Assembly: GCF_000423625.1 (NCBI RefSeq)
Contig: NZ_AUII01000003.1
Location: 310,001 to 374,000 of the forward strand
Direction: 5' to 3'
Length of the DNA stretch: 64,000 bases
From: Pseudonocardia asaccharolytica DSM 44247 = NBRC 16224
GTDB taxonomy: Bacteria; Actinomycetota; Actinomycetes; Mycobacteriales; Pseudonocardiaceae
The position numbers and the translations under genes are program-made. The notes under the pieces were generated by a model. It was not told the DNA's origin. It ran no database searches and was given only the letters and a program-made list of their open reading frames with translations. This document shows, in pieces, positions 1 to 8,592 of the stretch (position 1 is its first letter; each line of letters starts with the position of its first letter).

Positions 1-1144
1 CGCAGGCCTTCTCGATATCGGGTGCGTAGTCCAGGGTCGGGAACTGGGTGCGGGCGTTGTCGATCGCGACCGGATCGTGGACCCGGACCCGCGCGCCCTG
101 CAGCTGGATCGACGCCGCGACGTTGAGCGCGGGTGAGTCGCGCACGTCGTCGCTGTCCGGTTTGAACGCGGCGCCGAGCACGGCGACGTTGCGGCCGAGG
201 AAGGAGCCGCCGAGCAGTTCCCTGGCGACGTCCACGGTGCGCAGCCGGCGGCGCATGTTGATCTCGTCGACCTCGCGCAGGAACGTCACCACGCCGGCCA
301 CGCCGAGCTCGCCCGCCCGCGCCATCAGCGCGCGGATGTCCTTGGGCAGGCAGCCACCGCCGAACCCGAGGCCCGCGGAGAGGAACCGGTGACCGATGCG
401 CTTGTCGTGGCCGATGGCGGCGGCGAGGGTGGTGATGTCCGCGCCGGCCGCCTCGCACACGTCCGCGATCGCGTTGATGAAGGAGATCTTGGTGGCGAGG
501 AACGCGTTCGCCGAGACCTTGACCAGCTCGGCCGTCGCCAGATCGGTCGAGACCCAGGGAGCCGGGCTGGTCCGCAGGATCGGGCCGTAGACCGTGCGCA
601 GGACGGCGTCCGCCTCGGTCGAGGTGGCCCCGACCACCACCCGATCCGGCTGCAGCGTGTCGCGGACCGCGAAGCCCTCGCGGAGGAACTCGGGGTTCCA
701 GGCCAGCTCGGCTCCCGCGCCGACCGGGGCCAGCTCGGCGATTCGTGCCGCCAGCCCGGCCGCCGTGCCCACCGGCACGGTCGACTTGCCGACGACGAGG
801 GCCGCGCGGCGCAGGTGCGGTGCGAGAGCGTCCACCGCGGCCTCGAGGTGGCTCAGATCGGCGGCGTTGGAACCGGCCCGTTGGGGGGTTCCGACACAGA
901 GGAAATGGACGTCGCCGAAGTCCGCGGCCTCGGCAGGCGAGGTGGAGAACCGCAGCCGGCCCGACTCGACGGTGCGGACCAGGATCTCGCCGAGGTCGGG
1001 CTCGTGGAACGGCGGTCTGCCCGCGGCCAGCGACTCGATCTTGGCCGGGTCGACGTCCACACCGAGCACCTCGTGCCCGATGTCGGCCATGCAGGCGGCG
1101 TGCACCGCGCCGAGATAGCCGGTGCCGATGACGGACAAGCGCAT
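1..1144 (-). CDS. ugd: UDP-glucose 6-dehydrogenase, 3' end outside the window
   Basis: The enzyme oxidises UDP-glucose to UDP-glucuronate in the cytoplasm, with two NAD-dependent steps. The reading frame is open from ATG at 1144 to the left edge, giving about 381 residues; the C-terminal part is outside the window. The N-terminal Rossmann motif GTGYLG is at residues 7-12, and the catalytic cysteine motif GFGGGCLPKD places Cys near residue 265, as in the UDP-glucose/GDP-mannose dehydrogenase family. An AGGAG precedes the ATG. The next genes upstream are a GT2 glycosyltransferase and a UDP-glucuronate decarboxylase-like gene on the same strand, so the product probably feeds UDP-xylose formation. 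GDP-mannose dehydrogenase is a less likely reading. Confidence 0.9.
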   Translation of the reverse strand, partial: MRLSVIGTGYLGAVHAACMADIGHEVLGVDVDPAKIESLAAGRPPFHEPDLGEILVRTVESGRLRFSTSPAEAADFGDVHFLCVGTPQRAGSNAADLSHLEAAVDALAPHLRRAALVVGKSTVPVGTAAGLAARIAELAPVGAGAELAWNPEFLREGFAVRDTLQPDRVVVGATSTEADAVLRTVYGPILRTSPAPWVSTDLATAELVKVSANAFLATKISFINAIADVCEAAGADITTLAAAIGHDKRIGHRFLSAGLGFGGGCLPKDIRALMARAGELGVAGVVTFLREVDEINMRRRLRTVDVARELLGGSFLGRNVAVLGAAFKPDSDDVRDSPALNVAASIQLQGARVRVHDPVAIDNARTQFPTLDYAPDIEKAC

Positions 1145-1204
1145 GGGGGCTCCTGCTGGGAGATGGGCTCGTGGTGGGTGGGTGGCGCGGGATGGCGTAT
1201 GGCC

Positions 1205-3052
1205 TCACCAGCCGAAGGCCCAGATGGCATAGGCCGGGTAGTTCGCCGCGGCGATCCCGGCCGCGATGGCCACGGTGAGCGCGGTGGCGAGCGCGGGCCG
1301 CACCGTGCCGACGGCGGTGCCGAACCGCACCCGCGCGGCCCGGGCGGACTCGCGGGCGTGCAGCAGCGGCAGCGCCAGGGCGACGACGGCGTAGCTCACC
1401 GCGGCGAGCAGGCACAGGAAGACGTAGCCGGCCGCCCTGGTGTGGGTTTCGCCCCACAGCGCGGCCCCGGACATCACCAGGCTGACCAGCGCGTACGGCG
1501 CGACCAGTCGCAGCGGGAACGGCTCGAGCCCGCCCGGCCCCTTCGGCGTCACCCGGAAGGTGATCTGCCGGGGCCGGATCGCCTGCAGTAGGGCGGCACA
1601 TACTCCCCAGCCGATCAACGGCCACCGGCTCAGGCAGTACAGGTAGTTCTCCCAGCTGAGGATGGGCGCGTCGGGTGGGCGCAGGAGCCCGCGTCGGCGC
1701 AGCAGCACGGTGATGGCGACGATCCAGATCGAGATCGCCCACCAGTGCAGGAGGAACTCGACGTAGTTGACCTGGATCCAGGGGGCGCCGGTCACGGCGG
1801 CGATCGGGGCGAGAGCGAGCCCGCCGACGGTCGTGAGCGCGATCAGCGGGTAGTAGAGCAGCGCGTAGAGAAACCGGATCCGCAGCCGCCACGGCAGCCG
1901 GGGCAGGTGGCGCGGGACCAGCCCGAGCAGCACGGTGGTGAGGCTGCGCGACCACTGGAACTCCTGGACGAGCATCGCCGAGAAGGTCGGCGGCCCGTCG
2001 CCGCGCGCCTCGGCGTCGATCGCGAAGGCGCCCTCCCACCCCCCGGAGTTGAGCAGGAACGTGGTGGAGAAGTCCTCGGCCAGCTCCGGTCCGATCCCGC
2101 CGATCTGGGCCAGTGCGGCGGTCCGGACCGCGTAGTGCGACCCGATGCAGACCGGGGCGAGGCCCGCGCTGTGCCCGAGCTGGGCCGGGCCGTGGAAGGT
2201 CGCCTCTCGGTGCAGCCGTCCGCGGGCCGACCACGACTGCTCGGTGTTGGTGTCGCAGACGCTGGGTGCGGCGACGTAGCCGACGGCCCGGTCGATGAAC
2301 GGCCGGACCATCGCCGCGAGGTAGCCCGGTGCGGGGACGTGGTCGCAGTCCAGCTGCGCGACGACGTCGTAGTCCCGGTAGCCGACGCGGTCGTAGAAGT
2401 AGGCGAGGTTGCCCTCCTTGCAGCGGGTCCGCCGCGGCCAGGTCGAGCGGTGGTAGGCGGTCACCCCGGCGCGGGTGGAGATCCGCACGCCGTGCCGGGC
2501 GCACCAGTCCCGGACCTCGTCGGTGGGGGACTCGTCGCAGAGCCAGACGTCGTAGCGGCGCGGATAGTCCTGCGCCAGCATCGCGCACAGGGTCCGGCCG
2601 GCGACCGCCCAGGGTTCGGATGGCGCCTTGGTCACCACGAACGCCACGCGCAGGTTGGGCAGGGGCAGGTCCGGACGGACCCGCCGGAGCCGGTTGACCC
2701 CGATCATGAAGTAGATCGGCATCCCGGACAGGTAGAGCAGGACGAGGCCGTTGAGCGCGAGTCCGAGCCAGCCGGCCCGGTGGGCGGGCTGCAGCAGCCA
2801 GACCCAGAACCAGACGAGGCAGCCGAACCAGCCGACGGTCAGCGCGGCGACGAGGAGGCGCTCGCGGCGCTCGAGCACCGGTTCGAACGTCGTCGGCTGC
2901 AGCGGGTGTCGCCACCGCCGAGCCAGGACCGGGCCCGACGGGGGGATGGCGACGACATTGCCGCCGGAGCGGCGATGGATCTCCTCGGCCGGGTTCGGTG
3001 GGTCGACGGCGCGGAACGCGACGGTCTCGGCGTCGGCGACCGAGGGCAGCAC
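1205..3052 (-). CDS. Membrane GT2 glycosyltransferase, cellulose-synthase-like
   Basis: This looks like a processive-type glycosyltransferase that polymerises or transfers sugars from a nucleotide donor at the membrane. Two N-terminal membrane segments lie around residues 66-88 and 96-118, and several more follow the catalytic domain from about residue 380. The GT-A motifs are visible: DCD at 235-237, ED at 326-327 in an AEDFST context, and a QxxRW-like QEFQWSR at 363-369. This order is that of cellulose, hyaluronan and related synthases; the polymer made cannot be told from sequence. I use the GTG at 3052 as start; the frame is open further upstream, so the start is uncertain. It lies between two UDP-sugar enzymes, which suggests glucuronate- or xylose-containing exopolysaccharide. 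Confidence 0.8.
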   Translation of the reverse strand: MLPSVADAETVAFRAVDPPNPAEEIHRRSGGNVVAIPPSGPVLARRWRHPLQPTTFEPVLERRERLLVAALTVGWFGCLVWFWVWLLQPAHRAGWLGLALNGLVLLYLSGMPIYFMIGVNRLRRVRPDLPLPNLRVAFVVTKAPSEPWAVAGRTLCAMLAQDYPRRYDVWLCDESPTDEVRDWCARHGVRISTRAGVTAYHRSTWPRRTRCKEGNLAYFYDRVGYRDYDVVAQLDCDHVPAPGYLAAMVRPFIDRAVGYVAAPSVCDTNTEQSWSARGRLHREATFHGPAQLGHSAGLAPVCIGSHYAVRTAALAQIGGIGPELAEDFSTTFLLNSGGWEGAFAIDAEARGDGPPTFSAMLVQEFQWSRSLTTVLLGLVPRHLPRLPWRLRIRFLYALLYYPLIALTTVGGLALAPIAAVTGAPWIQVNYVEFLLHWWAISIWIVAITVLLRRRGLLRPPDAPILSWENYLYCLSRWPLIGWGVCAALLQAIRPRQITFRVTPKGPGGLEPFPLRLVAPYALVSLVMSGAALWGETHTRAAGYVFLCLLAAVSYAVVALALPLLHARESARAARVRFGTAVGTVRPALATALTVAIAAGIAAANYPAYAIWAFGW

Positions 3053-3190
3053 GGTCGTCGGGACGTCCTCCGCGACGACCCGCCCGCGGCCCGCGGCCCG
3101 TGCGGCCGGGGGTGGCGCTCCTCGGCGCGGCGGTGGCGGCCCGCCCGTGCGGCGGCTGCGTGCGGGGTGCGGGGTCCGGGGCCGCCGAGG

Positions 3191-4210
3191 TCAGGTCGAG
3201 GCGAGCTCACCGGGCACGTCCACGGGGGTCGCCCCGTCGAGCTGGCCGCCGGCGATCTCGGCCCGTGCGGCGGTGACCTCGTCGAGGCGGCGACGGAAGT
3301 ACGCGACCGTCCGGGCCAGCCCGTCCTCGGCCGAGGTCTCGGGCTCCCAGCCGAGGAGCTCCCCCGCGCGGGTGATGACGGGTCTGCGGCGGGTCGGATC
3401 GTCGAGCGGGAGGTCGTGGTACTCCAGCGAGGATCGCGACCCGGTGAGGCGCAGCACCAGTTCGGCCAGCTCGGCGACGCTGCGTTCCACCGGGTTGCCG
3501 AGGTTGATCGGCCCCGGCTCGGTCGAGTCGATCATGGCGACGAGGCCGCGCACCAGATCGTCGATGTAACAGAAGCTGCGGGTCTGGCTGCCGTCGCCGT
3601 AGATCGTCAGCGGGTCGTCGTTCAGCGCCTGGGCGATGAAGTTGGTGACGACACGGCCGTCGTGCGGGCGCATCCGCGGCCCGTAGGTGTTGAAGATGCG
3701 CACGATCGCGGTGTCGACGCCGAGCTGGTTCCGGTAGGCCGTGGTGAGCGCCTCGGCGAAGCGCTTGGCCTCGTCGTAGACGCTGCGCGGTCCGATCGGG
3801 TTGACGTTGCCCCAGTAGTCCTCGGGCTGGGGGTGGACGAGCGGGTCGCCGTAGACCTCGCTCGTGGAGGCGAGCAGGAAGCGCGCTCCGGTGCGCTGGG
3901 CCAGCCGAAGCCCGTTCTCGGTTCCCCTGCTGCCGACGGCGAGCGTCTGCAGTGGACGGCGGTGGTAGTCCGGCGGCGAGGCGGGGCTCGCCAGATGCGC
4001 CACGACGTCGACGTCGCCCTCGATGTCCAGCGACGCCGACACGTCTGCCTCGACGAACGTGAAGGCGGGGTCGTCGAGCAGGTGTCCGATGTTGGCCGGC
4101 CGGCCGGTGGAGAGATCGTCGATGCAGACGACGACGTCTCCGCGGGCGAGCAGCGACTCACAGAGGTGCGAGCCGACGAAGCCGGCGCCGCCGGTCACGA
4201 CTGTACGCAT
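3191..4210 (-). CDS. NAD-dependent sugar epimerase/dehydratase, UDP-glucuronate decarboxylase-like
   Basis: This is an extended short-chain dehydrogenase likely to convert UDP-glucuronate to UDP-xylose. The N-terminus carries the nucleotide-binding glycine motif GGAGFVG. The stretch DYWGNVNPIGPRSVYDEAKR contains the YxxxK catalytic pair and is typical of UDP-xylose synthases; RSFCYIDDLV, also usual in that family, follows. The frame allows GTG at 4213 or ATG at 4210; I chose ATG because GGAG sits five bases upstream of it. It precedes the glycosyltransferase and UDP-glucose dehydrogenase on the same strand, and the three make a logical UDP-glucose to UDP-glucuronate to UDP-xylose route. A dTDP-glucose 4,6-dehydratase-like activity is less likely. 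Confidence 0.82.
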   Translation of the reverse strand: MRTVVTGGAGFVGSHLCESLLARGDVVVCIDDLSTGRPANIGHLLDDPAFTFVEADVSASLDIEGDVDVVAHLASPASPPDYHRRPLQTLAVGSRGTENGLRLAQRTGARFLLASTSEVYGDPLVHPQPEDYWGNVNPIGPRSVYDEAKRFAEALTTAYRNQLGVDTAIVRIFNTYGPRMRPHDGRVVTNFIAQALNDDPLTIYGDGSQTRSFCYIDDLVRGLVAMIDSTEPGPINLGNPVERSVAELAELVLRLTGSRSSLEYHDLPLDDPTRRRPVITRAGELLGWEPETSAEDGLARTVAYFRRRLDEVTAARAEIAGGQLDGATPVDVPGELAST

Positions 4211-4514
4211 CACGTCTCCGAGGGATCAGGACATCCGGAACTCACTCCGCCATCGATGGCTACCGAATGTCCGTTACAGAAAGATCATTCATCACAACGT
4301 ATCTTCACCTGTATGGCCTAGCATACTGCGCCGCACGGCGGTGAAAATTAATCCGCTTTGTGACGATAGTGGGATGTTCGGGCGATCTGCGCGAGGTCCG
4401 AGGGCTCGCCGATACTGTCACCGGGCGGACGGCCATCGGGACGCTGTCTCCGAAGCCCGGACCCCGATCGCCCCGCCCGCGACGAGCGGCCATTCGTCCC
4501 GACCGGAGACCCAG
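4211..4514. promoter_or_regulatory. Divergent intergenic region between the saccharide operon and the galactanase gene
   Basis: This 304-base gap separates two divergently oriented genes. Its middle, about 4250-4370, is clearly poorer in GC than the surrounding sequence and is the natural place for two back-to-back promoters. I could not define convincing -35/-10 pairs. An in-frame ATG at 4374 exists for the rightward gene but has no good ribosome binding site. Confidence 0.4.
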
Positions 4515-5699
4515 GTGCTCTCACGACGACAGTTGATCTCGACGATGGCCGGCATGGCCGGGGTCGCCGCCACCGCGGCCTGTATCGGACCGTTCCCCAC
4601 CGACAGCGCCGCACCGCCGTCCCGCGCGCCCGAGGTCCCGGTCGGCCCGCCGCGGGTGCTGCCGCCGATCGACCACGTCCGCGGCGCCGACCTCTCGTTC
4701 ACCCTGCAGCTCGAGGCCGTAGGGCGGACTTTCAGCGACCGGGGCCGGACGGCGCCCGTCGAGCAGTTGCTTGCGGCGCGCGGGGCGAACCTGGTCCGGC
4801 TGCGGCTGTGGGTGAACCCACCGCCCGCCACCAATGACCTCGCCACCGCACTGGTGCTCGGCAGGCGCGCGAACTCGGCGGGCTGTCATCTCCTGCTCGA
4901 CCTGCACTATTCCGACTTCTGGGCGGACCCGGGGATTCAGGCGCCGCCGGCCGCCTGGACGGGCCAGGACCTCGCGCGGCTCGGCCGGACCGTCCACGGG
5001 TACACCCGCGACGTCGTCGCCGCCTTCGTCGCCCAGGGCACGCCGCCCGCGATGATCCAGATCGGCAACGAGGTCTCCCGCGGGATGCTCTGGCCGCTCG
5101 GCGCGATCTACCGGGACGGCGGCGAGCGCTGGGACGCGTTCGCCGAGCTGCTGAAGGCCGGGGTGGCCGGCGCCCGCGAGGGCGCCCCGAACGGGGTCCA
5201 GACGATCGTCCACGTCGAGACGGGCGGGGACAACCTCGCCTGCCGGCACTTCTACGACAACATCGGCCGCCGCGGCGTCGAGTTCGATCTCATCGGGCTG
5301 TCGTACTTTCCGTGGTGGCACGGGTCGCTGCCGATGCTGCGTGCCAACATGGCCGACCTGGCCCCGCGCTACGGCAAGGACGTGCTGATCGTCGAGACCG
5401 GGTACCCGTGGATCCTCCCCGACACCGACGGGGTGTCCTACTACGTCTCCAAGCCCGCACAGCTGCCCGAACGCGACCGGTTCCCCGCGACCCCCGACGG
5501 GCAGGCCGCGTTCTTCGAGCAGCTGCGCGCGATCCGGTCCGAGGTCCCGGACGGGCGCGGGTTCGGCTTCGTCGCCTGGGAGCCCGCCTGGATGCCGGAG
5601 ATCCGGGCGAGCCGGGGCGAGGAGAACCGCTACGCCAACATCACGATGTTCGACTGGTACGGCGCGGGGCTGCCGTCGCTGGGCGCGTTCCGTGCCTGA
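4515..5699 (+). CDS. Secreted GH53 arabinogalactan endo-beta-1,4-galactanase
   Basis: The enzyme should cleave beta-1,4-galactan chains outside the cell. The start is GTG at 4515, six bases after GGAG at 4505-4508; ATG codons further upstream lack such a site. The N-terminus reads [13 protein letters not shown], a twin-arginine signal, followed by a hydrophobic stretch and an AAC that could be a lipobox, so export by Tat and possibly lipid anchoring are likely. The acid/base glutamate lies in QIGNEVSRG (about residue 186) and the nucleophile in VETGYPW (about residue 294), as in clan A family 53. Its length of 394 residues fits the family. It faces away from the exopolysaccharide genes and may trim or release a polymer. 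Confidence 0.85.
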   Translation: MLSRRQLISTMAGMAGVAATAACIGPFPTDSAAPPSRAPEVPVGPPRVLPPIDHVRGADLSFTLQLEAVGRTFSDRGRTAPVEQLLAARGANLVRLRLWVNPPPATNDLATALVLGRRANSAGCHLLLDLHYSDFWADPGIQAPPAAWTGQDLARLGRTVHGYTRDVVAAFVAQGTPPAMIQIGNEVSRGMLWPLGAIYRDGGERWDAFAELLKAGVAGAREGAPNGVQTIVHVETGGDNLACRHFYDNIGRRGVEFDLIGLSYFPWWHGSLPMLRANMADLAPRYGKDVLIVETGYPWILPDTDGVSYYVSKPAQLPERDRFPATPDGQAAFFEQLRAIRSEVPDGRGFGFVAWEPAWMPEIRASRGEENRYANITMFDWYGAGLPSLGAFRA

Positions 5700-5736
5700 G
5701 CGCCCGCCTGAGTACCCGCCTGAGTACCGTGGCAGC

Positions 5737-7299
5737 GTGCAACCGCCGACCGTCCTCGTCGTCGACTACGGGGCGCAGTACGCCCAGCTGATCGCCCGCC
5801 GGGTGCGGGAGGCGCAGGTCTACTCCGAGATCATCCCGGCCGATACGTCGGTCGCCGACATCGTCGCCCGCAACCCGGTCGCGGTCATCCTCTCCGGCGG
5901 CCCGGCCAGCGTCTACGCCGAGGACGCTCCGCGCGTCGACCCGGAGCTGTTCGAGACCGGCATCCCGATCCTCGGGCTCTGCTACGGCTTCCAGGCCATG
6001 GCCCAGGCGCTCGGCGGCGAGGTCGCCCCGGACGGCACCCGCGAGTACGGCCGCACCGAGCTGCGGCTGACCGGGACCGCCGGCGTGCTGCACGCGGGGC
6101 TGCCGTCGCGGCATCCGGTGTGGATGAGCCACGGCGACTCGGTGGTGCGCGCGCCCGCGGGATTCACGGTGACGGCGTCGTCGGACCGGGTGGCCGTCGC
6201 GGCGTTCGAGGACACCGAGCGACGGCTGGCGGGGGTGCAGTACCACCCCGAGGTCGGGCACTCCCCGCACGGCCAGGAGGTGCTGCGGCGGTATCTGCGC
6301 GAGGTCGCCGGGATCACTCCGAGCTGGACCACCGCGTCGATCATCGACGAGACCGTGGCGGCGGTGCGCGCCCAGATCGGTACCGGCCGGGCGATCTGCG
6401 GGCTGTCCGGCGGCGTCGATTCCGCGGTCGCCGCAGCGCTCGTCCATCGGGCCATCGGAGACCGGCTGACCTGCGTGTTCGTCGACCACGGGCTGCTGCG
6501 CGCGGGGGAGCGGGCGCAGGTCGAGCACGACTTCGTCGCCGCCACCGGGGCCACGCTGCACACGGTCGACGCCGAGAAGCGGTTCCTCGACGCGCTCGCC
6601 GGGGTTACCGATCCGGAGCAGAAAAGGAAGATCATCGGCCGCGAGTTCATCCGGGTGTTCGAGGCCGCGACCGCCGAGGTGGCCGCGGAGGAGACGGTCG
6701 GCTTCCTCGTGCAGGGTACGCTCTACCCGGACGTCGTCGAGTCGGGCGGGGGCTCCGGTCCGGGATCGACCACGGCGACGATCAAGAGCCACCACAACGT
6801 CGGCGGGCTGCCGGACGATATCGAGTTCGAGCTGGTCGAGCCGCTGCGCGCGCTGTTCAAGGACGAGGTGCGCCGGGTCGGCATCGAGCTCGGGCTGCCG
6901 GAGACGATCGTGGCCCGCCAGCCGTTCCCCGGTCCCGGCCTCGGCATCAGGATCATCGGCGAGGTCACCGCGGACCGGCTGGAAATCCTGCGCGCCGCCG
7001 ACGCGATCGCCCGCGAGGAGCTCACCGCCGCGGGGCTCGACGGGACGATCTGGCAGTGCCCGGTGGTACTGCTCGCCGACGTGCGCAGCGTGGGGGTGCA
7101 GGGTGACGCGCGCACCTACGGGCATCCGGTGGTCCTACGCCCGGTGAGCTCCGAGGACGCGATGACCGCCGACTGGACCCGGCTGCCCTATGACGTGCTG
7201 GAGCGGATCTCCACCCGGATCACCAACGAGGTGGCCGAGGTCAACCGCGTGGTGCTGGACGTGACCAGCAAACCACCGGGCACCATCGAGTGGGAGTGA
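5737..7299 (+). CDS. guaA: GMP synthase (glutamine-hydrolysing)
   Basis: GMP synthase aminates XMP to GMP using glutamine and ATP, the last step of de novo GMP synthesis. The N-terminal class I amidotransferase domain has the nucleophile motif LGLCYGFQ and the QYHPEVGHS histidine/glutamate pair. The ATP pyrophosphatase P-loop GLSGGVDS follows, and the C-terminal dimerisation domain ends in [10 protein letters not shown] prefer GTG at 5737, which starts [14 protein letters not shown] like its homologues. A GTG at 5692 would add 15 residues with a short PPEYPPEY repeat and overlap the galactanase stop. Neither has a strong ribosome binding site. Confidence 0.95.
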   Translation: MQPPTVLVVDYGAQYAQLIARRVREAQVYSEIIPADTSVADIVARNPVAVILSGGPASVYAEDAPRVDPELFETGIPILGLCYGFQAMAQALGGEVAPDGTREYGRTELRLTGTAGVLHAGLPSRHPVWMSHGDSVVRAPAGFTVTASSDRVAVAAFEDTERRLAGVQYHPEVGHSPHGQEVLRRYLREVAGITPSWTTASIIDETVAAVRAQIGTGRAICGLSGGVDSAVAAALVHRAIGDRLTCVFVDHGLLRAGERAQVEHDFVAATGATLHTVDAEKRFLDALAGVTDPEQKRKIIGREFIRVFEAATAEVAAEETVGFLVQGTLYPDVVESGGGSGPGSTTATIKSHHNVGGLPDDIEFELVEPLRALFKDEVRRVGIELGLPETIVARQPFPGPGLGIRIIGEVTADRLEILRAADAIAREELTAAGLDGTIWQCPVVLLADVRSVGVQGDARTYGHPVVLRPVSSEDAMTADWTRLPYDVLERISTRITNEVAEVNRVVLDVTSKPPGTIEWE

Positions 7300-7301
7300 G
7301 T

Positions 7302-8216
7302 GTGGTCGCGGCGATCGCGCCGGAGGTCCCCGGCCGGCTGGCCGATGCCCTGCGCACCGGGCGCTTCGCGGTCACCGCGGAGATCGGGCCGCCGCGCGGC
7401 GCGGACCTCGGGCCGGTCCGGCGGGCGGCCGAGGTGCTGTACGGCTGGGTCGACGCGGTGAACGTCACCGACAACCAGGGCGCCACGGTCCGCGTCTCCA
7501 GCCTGGCCGGGAGCCTCGCGCTGCTGGATGCCGGGGTCGAGCCGGTCATGCAGATGACCTGCCGGGACCGCAACCGGATCGCGTTGCAGTCCGACCTGCT
7601 CGCCGCGGGCGCGCTCGGTATCCCGAACCTGGTGCTGATGGGCGGCGATCGTCCCGAGCATGGCGACCACGCCGCCGCCAAAGCGGTCTTCGACCTCGAC
7701 TCCGCCGCGCTGATGTCCGCCGCCCGCGGGCTGCGCGACGACGGGACGCTGCTGTCGGGACGCGCGGTCGACCCGCCGCCGCGCTTCCTGCTCGGTGCCG
7801 TGGACAACCCCGGTCCCGACGTCGAGCGGCTCGCCAAGAAGATCGACGCGGGCGCCGAGTTCGCGCAGACCCAGTTCGTCTTCGACCTCGACGCGTTCCG
7901 CGGCTGGCTGGACCGGGTCCGGGACCGGGGGCTCGACGCCCGCTGCGGGATCCTCGCCGGCGTCGGACCGGTGCGGTCGCTGCGCGCGCTGGAGTTCCTC
8001 GCCGGACTCCCCGGGGTGGTCGTCCCGCCTGCGCTGGAGCGGCGGCTGCGTGGCGTGCCGTCCGGCCGGGTGGGTGCGGAGGGCGTGCGGGTCTGCGTGG
8101 AGACGGTGCAGGTGCTGCGCGAGATGCCCGGCGTCGCCGGGGTACACGTCATGGTGGTCGGCGACGAGGGCGGGATCCCGGAGATCCTCGACGCCGCCGG
8201 GTTCCGCCGGGGATAG
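7302..8216 (+). CDS. Methylenetetrahydrofolate reductase-family protein
   Basis: This protein belongs to the MetF fold that reduces 5,10-methylene-THF to 5-methyl-THF with FAD. Supporting motifs are VTAEIGPPRGADLGPV near the N-terminus, NVTDNQGATVR, MQMTCRDRNR and LVLMGGDRP, which line the flavin and folate pocket in the family. The length of about 304 residues is the usual short form. GTG at 7302 follows GGAG at 7293-7296 by five bases. GTG at 7296 would overlap the guaA stop as GTGA and is the alternative; either way the gene is tightly coupled to guaA. Activity with NADH and the role beside guaA are inferred. Confidence 0.82.
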   Translation: MVAAIAPEVPGRLADALRTGRFAVTAEIGPPRGADLGPVRRAAEVLYGWVDAVNVTDNQGATVRVSSLAGSLALLDAGVEPVMQMTCRDRNRIALQSDLLAAGALGIPNLVLMGGDRPEHGDHAAAKAVFDLDSAALMSAARGLRDDGTLLSGRAVDPPPRFLLGAVDNPGPDVERLAKKIDAGAEFAQTQFVFDLDAFRGWLDRVRDRGLDARCGILAGVGPVRSLRALEFLAGLPGVVVPPALERRLRGVPSGRVGAEGVRVCVETVQVLREMPGVAGVHVMVVGDEGGIPEILDAAGFRRG

Positions 8217-8230
8217 CCCGGACATGCGGA

Positions 8231-8263
8231 AGGGCACGGGCTCCGTCGAGAAGTCCGTGCCCT
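8231..8263 (+). terminator. Hairpin after the MetF-like gene
   Basis: A perfect 9-bp inverted repeat, AGGGCACGG at 8231-8239 and CCGTGCCCT at 8255-8263, encloses a 15-base loop just after the stop codon at 8216. There is no T-tract, as is common for actinobacterial terminators. It lies before a leftward gene, so it may also serve that gene. Confidence 0.6.
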
Positions 8264-8357
8264 CCGCGGGTGGTCGCCCGGCCCCGGTGCGGCCCTACCC
8301 CTGTCGGTCGCCCGGACGACCTGGCCGGCGGTTCTCCCCAGTACCGCCGGTGGCTCG

Positions 8358-8564
8358 CTATCGGTCCCGGTTGCGCAGGCTGCCCACCAGCAGCAGCACC
8401 CCCAGCCCGACCGCGGCGCCGGCGAGCAGCCAGCGCGGGTCGAACCCGCTCACCCCGGGCACCAGCCCGGCGAACGCGGTGCCGGCGACCCCGAGGCTGA
8501 ACAGGCCGACGAGCAGCGTCAGCAGATCGGGCATCCGGCGCCGGGTCGGGGTCTGGTCGGTCAT
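8358..8564 (-). CDS. Small two-helix membrane protein
   Basis: A 68-residue protein of unknown function with a basic N-terminus (MTDQTPTRRR) and two hydrophobic segments, about residues 13-34 and 43-60, ending in RNRDR. ATG at 8564 is chosen because GGAGG lies six bases upstream; a longer frame starting at 8600 lacks such a site. It lies 28 bases downstream of the PspC-domain gene on the same strand and is probably its operon partner at the membrane. I know no family for it. Confidence 0.65.
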   Translation of the reverse strand: MTDQTPTRRRMPDLLTLLVGLFSLGVAGTAFAGLVPGVSGFDPRWLLAGAAVGLGVLLLVGSLRNRDR

Positions 8565-8592
8565 CTCGTACCTCCGATACTCGGCCGCATGG

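Noticed and set aside
1745..4321. An 858-codon open frame on the plus strand
   Set aside because: It is antisense to the glycosyltransferase and epimerase genes, is rich in Arg/Gly/Asp as expected from GC-skewed third positions, and has no family motifs.
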